Source: JAHFUA01 sp963808725 (GTDB lineage Bacteria; Acidobacteriota; Terriglobia; Terriglobales; Acidobacteriaceae). Taken from it: a DNA stretch of 64,000 nt. Below are positions 8,739 through 17,398 of the stretch, piece by piece (the first letter of the stretch is position 1; each line of letters begins with the position of its first letter). The notes beneath the pieces were generated by a model. That model saw only the letters and a list, made by a program, of their open reading frames with translations, was not told the origin of the DNA and made no database searches. The translations under genes were made by a program, and so were the position numbers. The DNA lies in the NCBI GenBank assembly GCA_963808725.1, contig CAWEGO010000003.1, positions 496,001 to 560,000 on the forward strand, given 5' to 3'.

Positions 8739-9605
8739 TTACTTCCTGACCGCCAGATAGCCCTGCGCCGGACTACTCGCGGAGTCATAGTGATTGCCGA
8801 CGATCAGGCCAGCGCTGTTGATGCTCCAGGCTGCTGTGAGGTATGCACCTGGGTAATCGATGCTGGTAAACTTCGCGCCCACCTTCAGGAATCCGTGTTC
8901 CATGCCGCCGGCGTCAAGGTAAACCCCGATAATCTCTCCCGGCGCGTTGATGTCGTTTGCCTGAGTAAACGTGCTTCCAGCTACCGGAACATCGAAGCTG
9001 GTGAACCGCCCTTGCGAGAAGACGTACCCATGTTCGTCCGGAGATGTGCTGGAATACCATAGGCCGACAAAATCGCCAGGGTCGTTGTTGCCCAGAATGG
9101 ACGAGCCTGCGGAACCCGGAAAGCTGACCTCGCGGAAGGAACCGTCCTCCCAGATAAATCCGTGAAAGACGAGGAGGTTGCCGCTGGCATCCAACTGGTC
9201 CCAGTAGCCGACGACTCTGCCCAGGTCATTGATCCCAAAGGCGTAAGTATCGCTGGCCCCAGGAAAATCGAGGGTCGTCAGCACACCTTTTTTGCTGAAC
9301 AGGAAACCATGGACGAAGCCGCTGTCGTCGTAAAAGATCCCGACCACGTCGCCGGCATTGTTGTTCCTTAAAGCTTGACTGGCATTTGTGCCCAGGACGG
9401 TGGTGGGAGCAAGCGGAGTGCATTGCCCGCCCTCGATCAGCACGGCGTGCCCACCGGTACCGCCAACAATCTGGCCGCGATCGTTGATGCCCCGGGCCGT
9501 GGTTGGTGTACTCCCGGGACAGTCGATGCTGGTGAACTTGAATTGAGCATAGGACGAAGCAACACTGACTAACAAAACGCACGCGAGTAGTAAGACTTTT
9601 TTCAT
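8739..9605 (-). CDS. Secreted HAF-repeat protein
   Basis: 288 residues with a Sec signal peptide (MKKVLLLACVLLVSVASSYA, cut near residue 20). The rest is a series of roughly 45-55-residue repeats each carrying a motif like GINDRGQIVG, NNAGDVVGIF, GINDLGRVVGYW, NNPGDFVGLW-type, INAPGEIIGVY and INSAGLIVGNH, typical of the extracellular HAF family, probably a beta-propeller-like fold. Exported proteins of this family are expanded in acidobacteria; their biochemical role is unknown. The 450-bp region in front of it is highly structured and shared with the divergent tonB-like gene. Confidence 0.85.
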   Translation of the reverse strand: MKKVLLLACVLLVSVASSYAQFKFTSIDCPGSTPTTARGINDRGQIVGGTGGHAVLIEGGQCTPLAPTTVLGTNASQALRNNNAGDVVGIFYDDSGFVHGFLFSKKGVLTTLDFPGASDTYAFGINDLGRVVGYWDQLDASGNLLVFHGFIWEDGSFREVSFPGSAGSSILGNNDPGDFVGLWYSSTSPDEHGYVFSQGRFTSFDVPVAGSTFTQANDINAPGEIIGVYLDAGGMEHGFLKVGAKFTSIDYPGAYLTAAWSINSAGLIVGNHYDSASSPAQGYLAVRK

Positions 9606-9687
9606 AACATCCTTCCTGAAGTACGCTTTTCGATCTGTAGACTACAGCAGCGACCAGGAGAATTTGGCGAAAACTAACGCATGTCCG

Positions 9688-9868
9688 CCAGCAGCGTCAA
9701 GTATTGCTGGACGCCTGGGTGGTTTCCCGTAAGCCGCCCCACCACCCCCAGGCGGCATCGCTGTCCCCCGCATTAGGGCTCAAAGAGCCGCGCCCCCCGT
9801 TTGTTCCGTGGTACATGTCTGGATAGCAGCCGGTAGCCCCGCGTTCGTACAGGGGTTGGGGTCGGCTG
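9688..9868. other. Structured intergenic region between divergent genes
   Basis: The 448-bp gap 9606-10053 has no credible gene but several strong hairpins. CCAGCA/TGCTGG is at 9688-9710. A 12-bp stem with a 2-base bulge, CGCCTGGG+TGGT with ACCA+CCCAGGCG, lies at 9712-9754. GGCTC-AAA-GAGCC is at 9777-9789. CAGCCG..CCCC with GGGG..CGGCTG is at 9827-9868. None is followed by a T run. I could not match it to a riboswitch class or small RNA I know. It may be the leader of the HAF gene or a small RNA. Confidence 0.45.
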
Positions 9869-10053
9869 GCAGGACTTTCCCCGCCGATTTCTCCGAGACA
9901 GGCATGCAAGAGTCGGTGTATTCTACAGGTGTTCCTCGAGGATGGCAGGGAAGCCGCGAGCAACCCGTCGCCGCCGCTAGTCATCTGTTGTGTTGGGTAG
10001 CCGACAGGGAAGTGTAAGAAACAGAAGGGAAACAACGGTCCGGAATTAGGGAT

Positions 10054-11085
10054 ATGGCGAACCAGTTTTTGAATTCCCCGCAGGGGAGCACACCCAACAG
10101 CCTGGTCAGCGACCTGGACGGCGGCGCGCTGCACATGCAGCAGCTCATCTCCACGTTAGAACAGTCATCGTGGCGCTCGCTGCTCAGTAACCTGCGCGAC
10201 ACCTTCTTTCCCGAGAAACTTCCGCCGCTCCAGCTCACCTCGAAGCCGATTCGGGTGCGGGATATCTGGGGTGATTACAACAACCGCAAGCCGGCAACGG
10301 TCGGGTCTCTGATCGTGCACGGGCTGATGTTGGCGGCTCTAATCTTCATTTCCATTGTGGGCGCGCGCGCTGTGAAGCAGCAGATCCAGACGCCGGTGGT
10401 GGATCTGGTAGCGCCGGATCTTTCAACCTACGTTCCGATCTCAAACAAGAAGAATGACACTATCGGCGGCGGTGGCGGCGGCGGCGATCGCGACAAGCTG
10501 CAGGCTCCCAAGGGCAAGCTGCCCAAGATCGCGATGGAGCAGTTCACGCCTCCGGCGGTGGTGATCCGCAATGAGAACCCCAAGCTTCCCATGGAGCCGA
10601 CGGTGGTGATCCCGCCCCAGGTGAGGGTGCCGACGGTGAACATGCCCACCTTGGGCGATCCATTCGCCAAGGTGGTCGGGCCTCCGTCAAACGGGACAGG
10701 CTCGGGCGGCGGCATCGGCTCCGGCTCCGGCGGCGGCGTGGGATCGGGTGAAGGACCGGGCGTTGGCCCTGGGCGCGGCGGCGGGATCGGCGGGGGAATC
10801 TTCCGCATCGGCGGTGGGGTGTCCGCACCCAAGCCGGTGTTCACCCCCGACCCTGAGTATTCCGAGGAAGCCCGCAAGGCCAAATATCAGGGCATCTGTG
10901 TGCTGGGCCTGGTGGTGGGTCCGGACGGCCGCCCGCGCGATGTCCATGTGGCACGCGCCCTGGGCATGGGTCTCGACGAAAAAGCCATCCAGGCCGTCAA
11001 GACGTGGAAGTTCGAGCCCGCCATGAAGGACGGCCATGCGGTAGCGGTGGCCATGAACGTGGAGGTCAGCTTCCGCCTGTATTAA
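10054..11085 (+). CDS. Energy transducer TonB family protein
   Basis: 343 residues. A roughly 85-residue cytoplasmic N-terminal region precedes one membrane helix (about 88-108, GSLIVHGLMLAALIFISIVG). Then come a Gly/Pro-rich periplasmic linker with (G)7 and GSGGG tracts, and a C-terminal TonB domain (about 265-343; FTPDPEYSEEARKAKYQG, then VHVARALG and AVKTWKFEPA). TonB proteins couple the proton-motive force to outer-membrane receptors. The N-terminal cytoplasmic tail is unlike classical TonB but common in acidobacteria. No ExbB/ExbD genes are nearby. Confidence 0.9.
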   Translation: MANQFLNSPQGSTPNSLVSDLDGGALHMQQLISTLEQSSWRSLLSNLRDTFFPEKLPPLQLTSKPIRVRDIWGDYNNRKPATVGSLIVHGLMLAALIFISIVGARAVKQQIQTPVVDLVAPDLSTYVPISNKKNDTIGGGGGGGDRDKLQAPKGKLPKIAMEQFTPPAVVIRNENPKLPMEPTVVIPPQVRVPTVNMPTLGDPFAKVVGPPSNGTGSGGGIGSGSGGGVGSGEGPGVGPGRGGGIGGGIFRIGGGVSAPKPVFTPDPEYSEEARKAKYQGICVLGLVVGPDGRPRDVHVARALGMGLDEKAIQAVKTWKFEPAMKDGHAVAVAMNVEVSFRLY

Positions 11086-11112
11086 AGTAAAACTCTAAGA
11101 TTCGGTTGCGCT

Positions 11113-11142
11113 GAGAGGCCGTTCGGGCCTCTCATTTGTTTT
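11113..11142 (+). terminator. Rho-independent terminator after tonB-like gene
   Basis: Perfect 8-bp stem GAGAGGCC / GGCCTCTC with a GTTCG loop (11113-11133), followed by a T-rich run ATTTGTTTT. Confidence 0.85.
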
Positions 11143-11200
11143 GCGGCCTTGCCCGCAGCTACGGCACTGACTAGGATGGTTCGCTGGGCCCGATCCAGCA

Positions 11201-12322
11201 ATGACTAAGCTCTTCAAGGTCATCTCGCGCGAAACCCTGCTGCTGGCGGGGCTGATCGTGGTTATCGCGGCGTTCTTTTCGGCGACCACGGTTGTCGCGC
11301 ACGCCTACCATCGCAAGCAGGAGCAGTTCGGCGCGACGTGGTACGAGCGCGGAGAAGCGGCGCTGAAGCAATCCCGCCCCTCGGAAGCGGTGGCCGATTT
11401 CCGCAACGCTTTGGCTTATTCCCGTGACAACGATCTCTACCGGCTGCGGCTGGCAGAGGCGCTGATAGCCGACCATCGTCCGCAGGAGGCGCGCGCGCAC
11501 CTGCTCAGCCTGTGGGAGGAGGAGCCGGGCGACGGCACGCTCAATCTCGAACTAGCGCGGCTGGCGGCGATGTGGGACGACACGCCCCAGGCCGTCCGCT
11601 ACTATCATGCTGCGATCTACGGCGTATGGCCGGACGAGCCCATGGCGCACCGCTGGCAGATACGGTTCGAGCTCAGCGAATACCTGCTGCAACGCAACAC
11701 CCCCCAGGATACGAAGGAGGCGCAGGCCGAACTGGTAGCGCTGGCGGCCGAGTTGCCGCCCCAGGACGTCGCCGCCCAGATGCGCCTGGGAACGCTGTTC
11801 CTGCAGGCTGGTCTCTACGCCCGGGCGCTGGCGGCCTTTCAGGCGGCGCTCACAGATCAGCCCAACCTCATGCCGGCGCTCGAAGGGGCGAGCGAAACCG
11901 CATTCCGCATGGGCGAATACGAGATCGCCCGCCACTACTTGCTGCCCATCGTCGCTCAGAAGCCCAAGGACGAACACTTCCTGGATCTGTTAAACCTCTC
12001 CGAGTTGGTCATCAAGCTGGACCCGTCGGAACGCGGATTGCCCTCCCGGGAGCAGGCGCGCCGCGCGGCGCAAGACCTCCAGATCGCGCTGGCACGGGCG
12101 CGAAAGTGTGCGCCGGCGGCTGACAGCGGCGTTGCCGCGCTTCTCGATCAGGCAAAGTCCTTCAGGCCCACCGAGAGAATCCTGGCCAGCAACCCGGACG
12201 CGATCGAAAAGACGATGGGCCTGGTCTTCAAGCTGGAAAAGGCCTCCGCGCAATGCGGACCTGCCGGGCTCGAAGACAAGGCGCTGGGGTTGTTGGCGCA
12301 ACAGTGGGAGACGCCGCGGTGA
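11201..12322 (+). CDS. Membrane-anchored TPR protein
   Basis: 373 residues. An N-terminal membrane helix (about 15-35, LLAGLIVVIAAFFSATTVV) anchors a periplasmic or cytoplasmic helical domain of tetratricopeptide-like repeats (YERGEAALKQSRPSEAVADFRNAL..., LFLQAGLYARALAAFQAAL...). No catalytic motif is visible, so it is probably a scaffold. The stop overlaps the GTG of the ClC gene by four bases (GTGA), so both are one transcription unit after the terminator at 11113. A link with ion transport is inferred only from this coupling. Confidence 0.8.
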   Translation: MTKLFKVISRETLLLAGLIVVIAAFFSATTVVAHAYHRKQEQFGATWYERGEAALKQSRPSEAVADFRNALAYSRDNDLYRLRLAEALIADHRPQEARAHLLSLWEEEPGDGTLNLELARLAAMWDDTPQAVRYYHAAIYGVWPDEPMAHRWQIRFELSEYLLQRNTPQDTKEAQAELVALAAELPPQDVAAQMRLGTLFLQAGLYARALAAFQAALTDQPNLMPALEGASETAFRMGEYEIARHYLLPIVAQKPKDEHFLDLLNLSELVIKLDPSERGLPSREQARRAAQDLQIALARARKCAPAADSGVAALLDQAKSFRPTERILASNPDAIEKTMGLVFKLEKASAQCGPAGLEDKALGLLAQQWETPR

Positions 12323-14058
12323 GCGCTCCTTCCATGCCCATCGACGCCGCTGCTGGCGGCTCGGCGAAAGAACGCCGCTTCTTCAGGGAAGATCGAGTCT
12401 TTCTCCTGCTATCCATCCTCATCGGCGTGTTCGCTGGGCTGGCGGTGGTGTGCTTCCGCATGACCATCGACGCGGCGCGCTGGAGCTTCTTCGGCTCCGG
12501 CCTGGTGCCGCCGCGCAGCCGCGTGGTCCTGGTCCCCGGCGCCGTCGGCTTGTTGGTTGCCTTTCTGGTGGTCCGCTTCTTCCCGCGCGTGCGCGGCAGC
12601 GGCGTCAACCAGACCAAGTCCGCGCTCTACATTTACGACGGCTACATCCCGGGCAGCACCATCATCGGGAAGTTCATCACCTCGGCGCTGGCCATCGGCA
12701 GCGGACAGTCGCTGGGACCGGAAGATCCCTCGCTGCAGATCGGCGCCGGGCTGGCCTCGCTGGTGGGACGCCGCCTCAAGCTCTCGCGCCAGAACCTGCG
12801 GCTGATCGCGCCGGTGGGCGCAGCCGCCGGGCTGGCGGCGGCCTTCAACACGCCCATCACCGCGGTACTATTCGTGATCGAAGAAGTGATTGGAAGCTGG
12901 AGTGCCGGAGTGCTGGGCGCGGTGGTGCTGGCCGCCGTCTCGAGCGTGGTGGTCGTGCGCTGGTTTCTGGGCGCCGAGCCGCTGTTTCGCGCGCCCGGCT
13001 ATCGCCTGGAGAGCCCCGGAGAACTGGCTGCCTACGCCATCCTGGGCGTGGTGGCCGGCCTGGCTTCGATGGTTTTCGTCAAGTCCGTTCAGTTGCTGCG
13101 GCCGTGGCTCAAGACCCTGCCACGCTGGACGCAATACTTGCTGCCCGCCATCGCCGGCGTGCTCATCGGGCTTATCGGCCTGCGATTTCCCCAGGTGATG
13201 GGCGCCGGCTACGAATACATCGACCAGGCCTTGCACGATCAGTACACCTGGGAGGTGCTAGGGATCCTGGCCGGGCTGAAGATCCTGGCTACCGTGCTCT
13301 CGTTCTCCAGCGGCACACCCGGCGGACTGTTTGCGCCCACGCTGTTCATTGGCGCCATGGTCGGCGGCGCGGTGGGCGGTGTGGAGCGGCTGTTGTTTCC
13401 TCACTTCACGGGGCCGCTGGGCGCATACGCGCTGGTGGGGATGGGAGCGCTGTTCGCCGGCATCCTGCGCGCGCCCATGACCTCGGTCTTTCTGGTGCTG
13501 GAGATCAGCGGGAACTATGCCATCATCCTGCCGGTCATCATCTCCAACGCTCTGGCTTACCTGATCTCGCGCAGCCTACAGCCGACGCCCATCTTCGATC
13601 TGCTCTCGCGCCAGGACGGTCTCGATCTGCCGTCGCTTGAGCAAGATCGCGAGCGGGCGGTGTTGCGGGTCGAGGACGCCATGCACGCGCCCACGCCGCA
13701 GGTGGCGCTGCGTCTGGAGGCGCTGCCCCCGCCGGAGGTGGTGGAGAGCTTGCCCGGCGAATTCTTCCTGGTGCAGGACCGCTCCGGATACTGGGGTGGG
13801 ATGAGCAAAGCCAAGCTGCTCGACCTGGCGTCGGATCAGGCAGCCGGCGCCGATGCGAGTGTGGAGGCGCTTCCTCATCTCCACCCCGACCAGTCGTTGG
13901 ATGTCGCCCTGCGCAGGATTGGAGAGTCGCCGCTGCTGCCGGTAGTGCACCGCGCCGACGGCAACAGGCTGGTCGGCGTGGTTTCACTCGCCGACATCCT
14001 TGACGCCTACCGCAACCGCGGCCCGGCGCTGCACGAGTTGGCCGAACCGGCGGACTGA
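12319..14058 (+). CDS. ClC-family chloride channel/antiporter with CBS domains
   Basis: 579 residues from the GTG at 12319, which overlaps the previous stop (GTGA). Residues 1-430 form the ClC membrane domain: GSGVN selectivity loop, the GPEDP motif in place of GREGP so the gating glutamate position is kept, and GTPGGLFAPTLFIGA. The C-terminal 130 residues hold a CBS pair (VEDAMHAPTPQ...; LPHLHPDQSLDVALRRI...VGVVSLADILDAYR) that commonly binds adenine nucleotides. Likely a Cl-/H+ transporter; the regulatory ligand is an inference from the family. Confidence 0.92.
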   Translation: MSAPSMPIDAAAGGSAKERRFFREDRVFLLLSILIGVFAGLAVVCFRMTIDAARWSFFGSGLVPPRSRVVLVPGAVGLLVAFLVVRFFPRVRGSGVNQTKSALYIYDGYIPGSTIIGKFITSALAIGSGQSLGPEDPSLQIGAGLASLVGRRLKLSRQNLRLIAPVGAAAGLAAAFNTPITAVLFVIEEVIGSWSAGVLGAVVLAAVSSVVVVRWFLGAEPLFRAPGYRLESPGELAAYAILGVVAGLASMVFVKSVQLLRPWLKTLPRWTQYLLPAIAGVLIGLIGLRFPQVMGAGYEYIDQALHDQYTWEVLGILAGLKILATVLSFSSGTPGGLFAPTLFIGAMVGGAVGGVERLLFPHFTGPLGAYALVGMGALFAGILRAPMTSVFLVLEISGNYAIILPVIISNALAYLISRSLQPTPIFDLLSRQDGLDLPSLEQDRERAVLRVEDAMHAPTPQVALRLEALPPPEVVESLPGEFFLVQDRSGYWGGMSKAKLLDLASDQAAGADASVEALPHLHPDQSLDVALRRIGESPLLPVVHRADGNRLVGVVSLADILDAYRNRGPALHELAEPAD

Positions 14059-14127
14059 GAGAAGCACCTGTGGACACATGGCTCGCCACGTACCCCCACG
14101 TGCTGTGTTAGTGGCCGGTCGACCGGT

Positions 14128-14556
14128 TTACGGGGCAGCGCACGTCATTTGCGCTGTCCCGGTCACCATCGCAACACCCGGCGTGCCCACAGGCAGACTC
14201 GGATCCCGGGGCGCGGACGCCTGAATAGTTTCCGGAACCCCCGTTCCGTTGCACTGCGCCAGTCCGGTGCTGTCAATCGTGGCAAAGCAGGGTACCCCGC
14301 CCGCGATGCACTGCGGCTGAGGAGTAGTAATTGTCCAATTCACCGTCAACAGCGTGACCACTGTAGGCGGCGCAGAAAAGTAACCTGTCGCCGTGAACTG
14401 CGCTTGTCCTTGGTTAGGAGGCGTCGCCATCGCCGGGCTAACAGAGATGGACTGCAAGATACGAGGCGGATCTCCACTCATTCCACCGCAACTAACCGCC
14501 AGGACACAAAATAGCGTCGTCATCACGACTAGAGCAGATGTGAAAGGCCGGGTCAT
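14128..14556 (-). CDS. Secreted lipoprotein with Ig-like (BIG2-type) domain
   Basis: 142 residues. The N-terminus is a lipoprotein signal (MTRPFTSALVVMTTLFCVLAVSCGG) with the lipobox LAVSC, cut before Cys23. The rest is beta-rich, beginning ILQSISVSPAMAT, and resembles bacterial Ig-like group 2 domains (ISVSP...FTATG). It is a single-domain lipoprotein, probably in the outer membrane. Function unknown. Confidence 0.75.
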   Translation of the reverse strand: MTRPFTSALVVMTTLFCVLAVSCGGMSGDPPRILQSISVSPAMATPPNQGQAQFTATGYFSAPPTVVTLLTVNWTITTPQPQCIAGGVPCFATIDSTGLAQCNGTGVPETIQASAPRDPSLPVGTPGVAMVTGTAQMTCAAP

Positions 14557-14611
14557 CCTATGAAACCTCCAGATGAGCCCAGAGGAAGGAGCTTGCGATT
14601 GAGCAGTCTAA

Positions 14612-14773
14612 CACAACGGGCCACCTGCCGTGGCTGCGGTGATGGCGGGCGTGGCTTTGTTTGTCAGGCTGTATGAGGAGCCAACCCTGCGAAGGATGTT
14701 CGGCGCGGAGTATGAGGAATACTGCCGAAACGTTCCCCGATGGCTTCCCCGGATACGTCCGTGGACGAAGTGA
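14612..14773 (+). pseudogene. Remnant of an isoprenylcysteine methyltransferase-like gene
   Basis: Only the last 50 or so codons are open between stops at 14609 and 14771. They read VALFVRLYEEPTLRRMFG, then EYEEYCRNVPRWLPR, the characteristic C-terminal end of small-membrane ICMT/PEMT-type methyltransferases. No start or upstream transmembrane part is present, so this is a decayed fragment. It lies between a lipoprotein gene and the convergent sensor gene. Confidence 0.6.
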
Positions 14774-14793
14774 AGCCGCGCCGGCGATCCAGG

Positions 14794-15960
14794 CTACTTC
14801 TCCTGAAACTCCGGTACGTGCGCCAGCAGGTCAACGAAGACGCGCCGGAACTGCTCGAAGAGTTGTTCGAATTGGCCGACTTCATCGTCGGATTCCACCC
14901 GGATTTCCGATTCGTAGTCCCCACCCACTACGCGAGTAGCGACCACAATGATGTGCTCCAGGCGTCGGAAGATGAGACGGTTGAGCAGCGTCAACACCAG
15001 GAAGATGCCGAGCGCCAGCGCTACCACCGTCACCAGGACCAGGACGTTCCGCGAGTGCCGCATCGCCGCGTACAAGCTCGAAATATCCCGCACCACGAAC
15101 ATTGCACCAACGGTGTTGCCGGCGGCGTCTCGGATGGGAAAGATGCCGCGGACGAAGGCGGAATCTCCCTCATGGAACCACTGCAACACCTTGCCCTGGT
15201 CGGGAACCGCGGCCACCTCTCCCTGGAATTGAATGATATTGTCGGTGGGTGTGGTTTTGTCCGCCACCACGAAGTTTGGATTGTCATCCCAGTTGTCGCG
15301 ACGCTTCCAAACCGCGCTCGAATCGGCCCAGAACTGCCGGTCCACGAATTTCTTGCTGAGCAGAAGTCCGTAGTCGTCTCCGGTCTGCCGTTTCATGGTG
15401 TGAATGAACTGGCCGATTTCTTCACCAAGCTCCACATAGCCGGTCACCCCGCCGTGCGCATCGTAAACCGGCCGGATGATTCTCACCGCAAACCCGGCTC
15501 TGGCTAGTTCGTTCCCGGTCACCATGGCATGGGTACGCGCGACTTCTTTGTCCATAAACCGATTCAGGTGGTCACCGAACTTCGTGGGGTTGTGGAGACG
15601 AAGGAAGACCGCCATGTCCGGCTCGGGAGTGTGGAACATCCAGTTGGTAATGCCTTCCTTCTTCAGCCTCGGATACAGCGGTGCGGTTAACTCGAGCAGG
15701 CGGGTGCGATCCTTGGCGGCGAAGGCATCGCGAACCTCCGGGTTCATGATCAGCGCCTCGCTGACGGCCGTCATTTTACTGATCTCCCTGGCCTCCAAAA
15801 TAGTGAACAGCTTCTGTGCGCCGGTGACCGACTCTGCCGCCAAGGCCTGCGAGTTACGTACGAAGCTGTAGTACATCAGCGCCAGGATGCCGCCTACCCC
15901 CAATACCAGACAGGCGGCCAAAGCGGCCAGCACTTTGGTTCGAATCAAGTTCCATTTCAT
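14794..15960 (-). CDS. Cache/HAMP sensory membrane protein without output domain
   Basis: 388 residues. Helix at 8-32, then a large periplasmic Cache-type sensor domain (about 33-300, with the PEPDMAVFLRLHNPTKFGD segment, FAVRIIRPVYDAHGGVTGYVELGEE and GIFPIRDAAGNTVGAMFVVRDIS). A second helix follows (about 312-335, NVLVLVTVVALALGIFLVLTLL) and then a HAMP-like domain (IVVATRVVGGDYESEIRVESDDEVGQ). It ends after about 40 further residues with no kinase, methyl-accepting or GGDEF domain. It may signal through a partner; the small gene 11 bases upstream is the obvious candidate. Confidence 0.8.
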   Translation of the reverse strand: MKWNLIRTKVLAALAACLVLGVGGILALMYYSFVRNSQALAAESVTGAQKLFTILEAREISKMTAVSEALIMNPEVRDAFAAKDRTRLLELTAPLYPRLKKEGITNWMFHTPEPDMAVFLRLHNPTKFGDHLNRFMDKEVARTHAMVTGNELARAGFAVRIIRPVYDAHGGVTGYVELGEEIGQFIHTMKRQTGDDYGLLLSKKFVDRQFWADSSAVWKRRDNWDDNPNFVVADKTTPTDNIIQFQGEVAAVPDQGKVLQWFHEGDSAFVRGIFPIRDAAGNTVGAMFVVRDISSLYAAMRHSRNVLVLVTVVALALGIFLVLTLLNRLIFRRLEHIIVVATRVVGGDYESEIRVESDDEVGQFEQLFEQFRRVFVDLLAHVPEFQEK

Positions 15961-15971
15961 GCCGACACTCC

Positions 15972-16172
15972 TTACGCGTTGATGTTCAGGACTTCTTTGG
16001 CAGCCTGCCTCAGTTTGGCGACCGCATCCGGGTCATCCGGGGTGCTGGGAGAAATTAACGCCAGGAGCCGGCCGGAGCGGAGTCCGATCTTGCCTTTAAC
16101 TTCCATCGCATCCAGGCCGTCGGTTTCAATCTTGTTTTCTATGAGTAGTCTCAGATCGTAAAGTTGACTCAC
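15972..16172 (-). CDS. Small hypothetical protein upstream of the Cache/HAMP gene
   Basis: 66 residues from the GTG at 16172, preferred because AGAGGAG lies about eight bases before it; a start at ATG 16199 would directly follow the stop of the TPR gene. Highly charged, no signal or membrane segment (LIENKIETDGLDAMEVKGKIGLR..., LRQAAKEVLNINA). Family not recognised. It ends 11 bases before the Cache/HAMP protein and is probably co-transcribed with it. Confidence 0.55.
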   Translation of the reverse strand: MSQLYDLRLLIENKIETDGLDAMEVKGKIGLRSGRLLALISPSTPDDPDAVAKLRQAAKEVLNINA

Positions 16173-16199
16173 AAGGCAGGCTCCTCTGGTTACAGGCAT

Positions 16200-17381
16200 T
16201 CATCCGCTCAGGCGCTTGCCGGGAACGATACTCGAGCTGGACAGTATTGATGCCGGCGCCGGCTGCTCTTCATTTTGAACAAAATTTCTGGAAGTCTGCC
16301 GCAAAGTGCACGACACGGAGATCACTATCTTGTTCCGTAAGGGGAACGGTTTGTTCCGGGGCTTATCGGCGCTCTGTCGGCCTCTACTTGGTACTTGGTG
16401 CCAGTTACTTGGTACTCGCTGCGGCGCCACGCGCTGGAGCGCCGTCCGCGCCGGTTCGAATTCGTGGGCGAGCGAAAGCGCCGTGCGATATTCGGCGGCG
16501 GCGGCCTGACGGTTTCCCTGCTTCTCGAGGATCTGCCCCAGCAGATAGTGGGCCTGATAGGCGGGCGCGGCCTCCGGTTGCGGTCCATTCGCGAGGTACT
16601 TCTGCAGCAGCTCGATAGCGCCGGTAAAATTCCTGCCGCCGTAGAACAGGAGCATGGCGGCGTCGTAGGGCACGGTGCTTTGCCAGATATCTTCAGCGAG
16701 GGCCTTGTTGACCGCCTCTTCCATCTGGTCGAGACGCTCGCGGCTGCGGTAGAAGCTGGCGAGATCGAGCCAGCGCCCGCCGGGATGTGGGCTGGCGGCG
16801 ATGGCGGCGCGATACTCCCGCTCGGCGGTGTCGAACTGCTTGCTGTGCTCGGCCAGCCGTGCCTTGACCCAGTGGGCGGCGGCTTCGTCCCGGGAGGCGA
16901 GCTTTTCGGCCTGAGCCAGGGCTTTGTCCCGGCCGCCGCCGAGAAATGCCGGAGCTTCCATGTAGAACTCGGCGAGGTCGGTGCGGGCGGCGGCGTTCGA
17001 GCCGTCGAGCTGGACGGCGCGCTCGAAGGCGCCGCGGATGCGCGGTACCATGCGCACCGCGGTCACGAAGCTGGCATGCGCGGCCTTCTCGCCCACGGCG
17101 CGCCCCAGCCACAACTGGTAATCGCTGGCCGAGGGTTCGAGCGCCACGGCGCGCTGGGCGGCATCGGCTGCCTCGTCCCAGCGTCCCATGTAGAAGTAAG
17201 TGCGGGTGAGCAGGTTATAAGCCTGGGCATCGTTGGGCACGGCCTGAACGCGCTCGTGGAGCGCGCGGAGGGCGTCATCCACGCGTCCCACCGAGAGCAG
17301 CTCGGCCGGCGATGCGGGCTCGGCCGCGGCCGTCAGCACCCCACACAGCAAAGCGAGAACCGGGAGAAAGCGAAACCGCAT
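16200..17381 (-). CDS. Secreted TPR protein with repeat-derived C-terminal tail
   Basis: 393 residues. Sec signal peptide (MRFRFLPVLALLCGVLTAAA), then TPR-type helical repeats to about residue 315 (e.g. AYNLLTRTYFYMGRWDEAADAAQRAV split over two helices; AHYLLGQILEKQGNRQAAAAEYRTAL). From about residue 318 (RVPSNWHQVPSRGRQ) the frame runs through heptamer array 3 and non-coding-looking DNA for about 75 codons, so the original stop seems lost. It starts 17 bases after the adaptor gene and is likely the same operon, perhaps an accessory to an export system. Confidence 0.8.
   Translation of the reverse strand: MRFRFLPVLALLCGVLTAAAEPASPAELLSVGRVDDALRALHERVQAVPNDAQAYNLLTRTYFYMGRWDEAADAAQRAVALEPSASDYQLWLGRAVGEKAAHASFVTAVRMVPRIRGAFERAVQLDGSNAAARTDLAEFYMEAPAFLGGGRDKALAQAEKLASRDEAAAHWVKARLAEHSKQFDTAEREYRAAIAASPHPGGRWLDLASFYRSRERLDQMEEAVNKALAEDIWQSTVPYDAAMLLFYGGRNFTGAIELLQKYLANGPQPEAAPAYQAHYLLGQILEKQGNRQAAAAEYRTALSLAHEFEPARTALQRVAPQRVPSNWHQVPSRGRQSADKPRNKPFPLRNKIVISVSCTLRQTSRNFVQNEEQPAPASILSSSSIVPGKRLSG
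16385..16419. repeat. Heptamer array 3
   Basis: Five 7-base units on the plus strand: tacttgg, tacttgg, tgccagt, tacttgg, tactcgc. Same core as the arrays at 22419/22832 and 41641. It is read as codons by the TPR gene on the minus strand. Confidence 0.75.
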
Positions 17382-17398
17382 CAGCGCTGCACCATAGG

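Noticed and set aside
9777..9868. Possible c-di-GMP-I riboswitch
   Set aside because: The GGGGCTACC/GGTAGCC pieces look suggestive, but the conserved CGCAAAGCC-type core of the GEMM aptamer is not found on either strand.
9697..10134. 145-codon minus-strand frame between HAF and TonB genes
   Set aside because: It overlaps the start of the tonB-like gene, has no ribosome site and no protein-like pattern; the DNA is better explained by hairpins.
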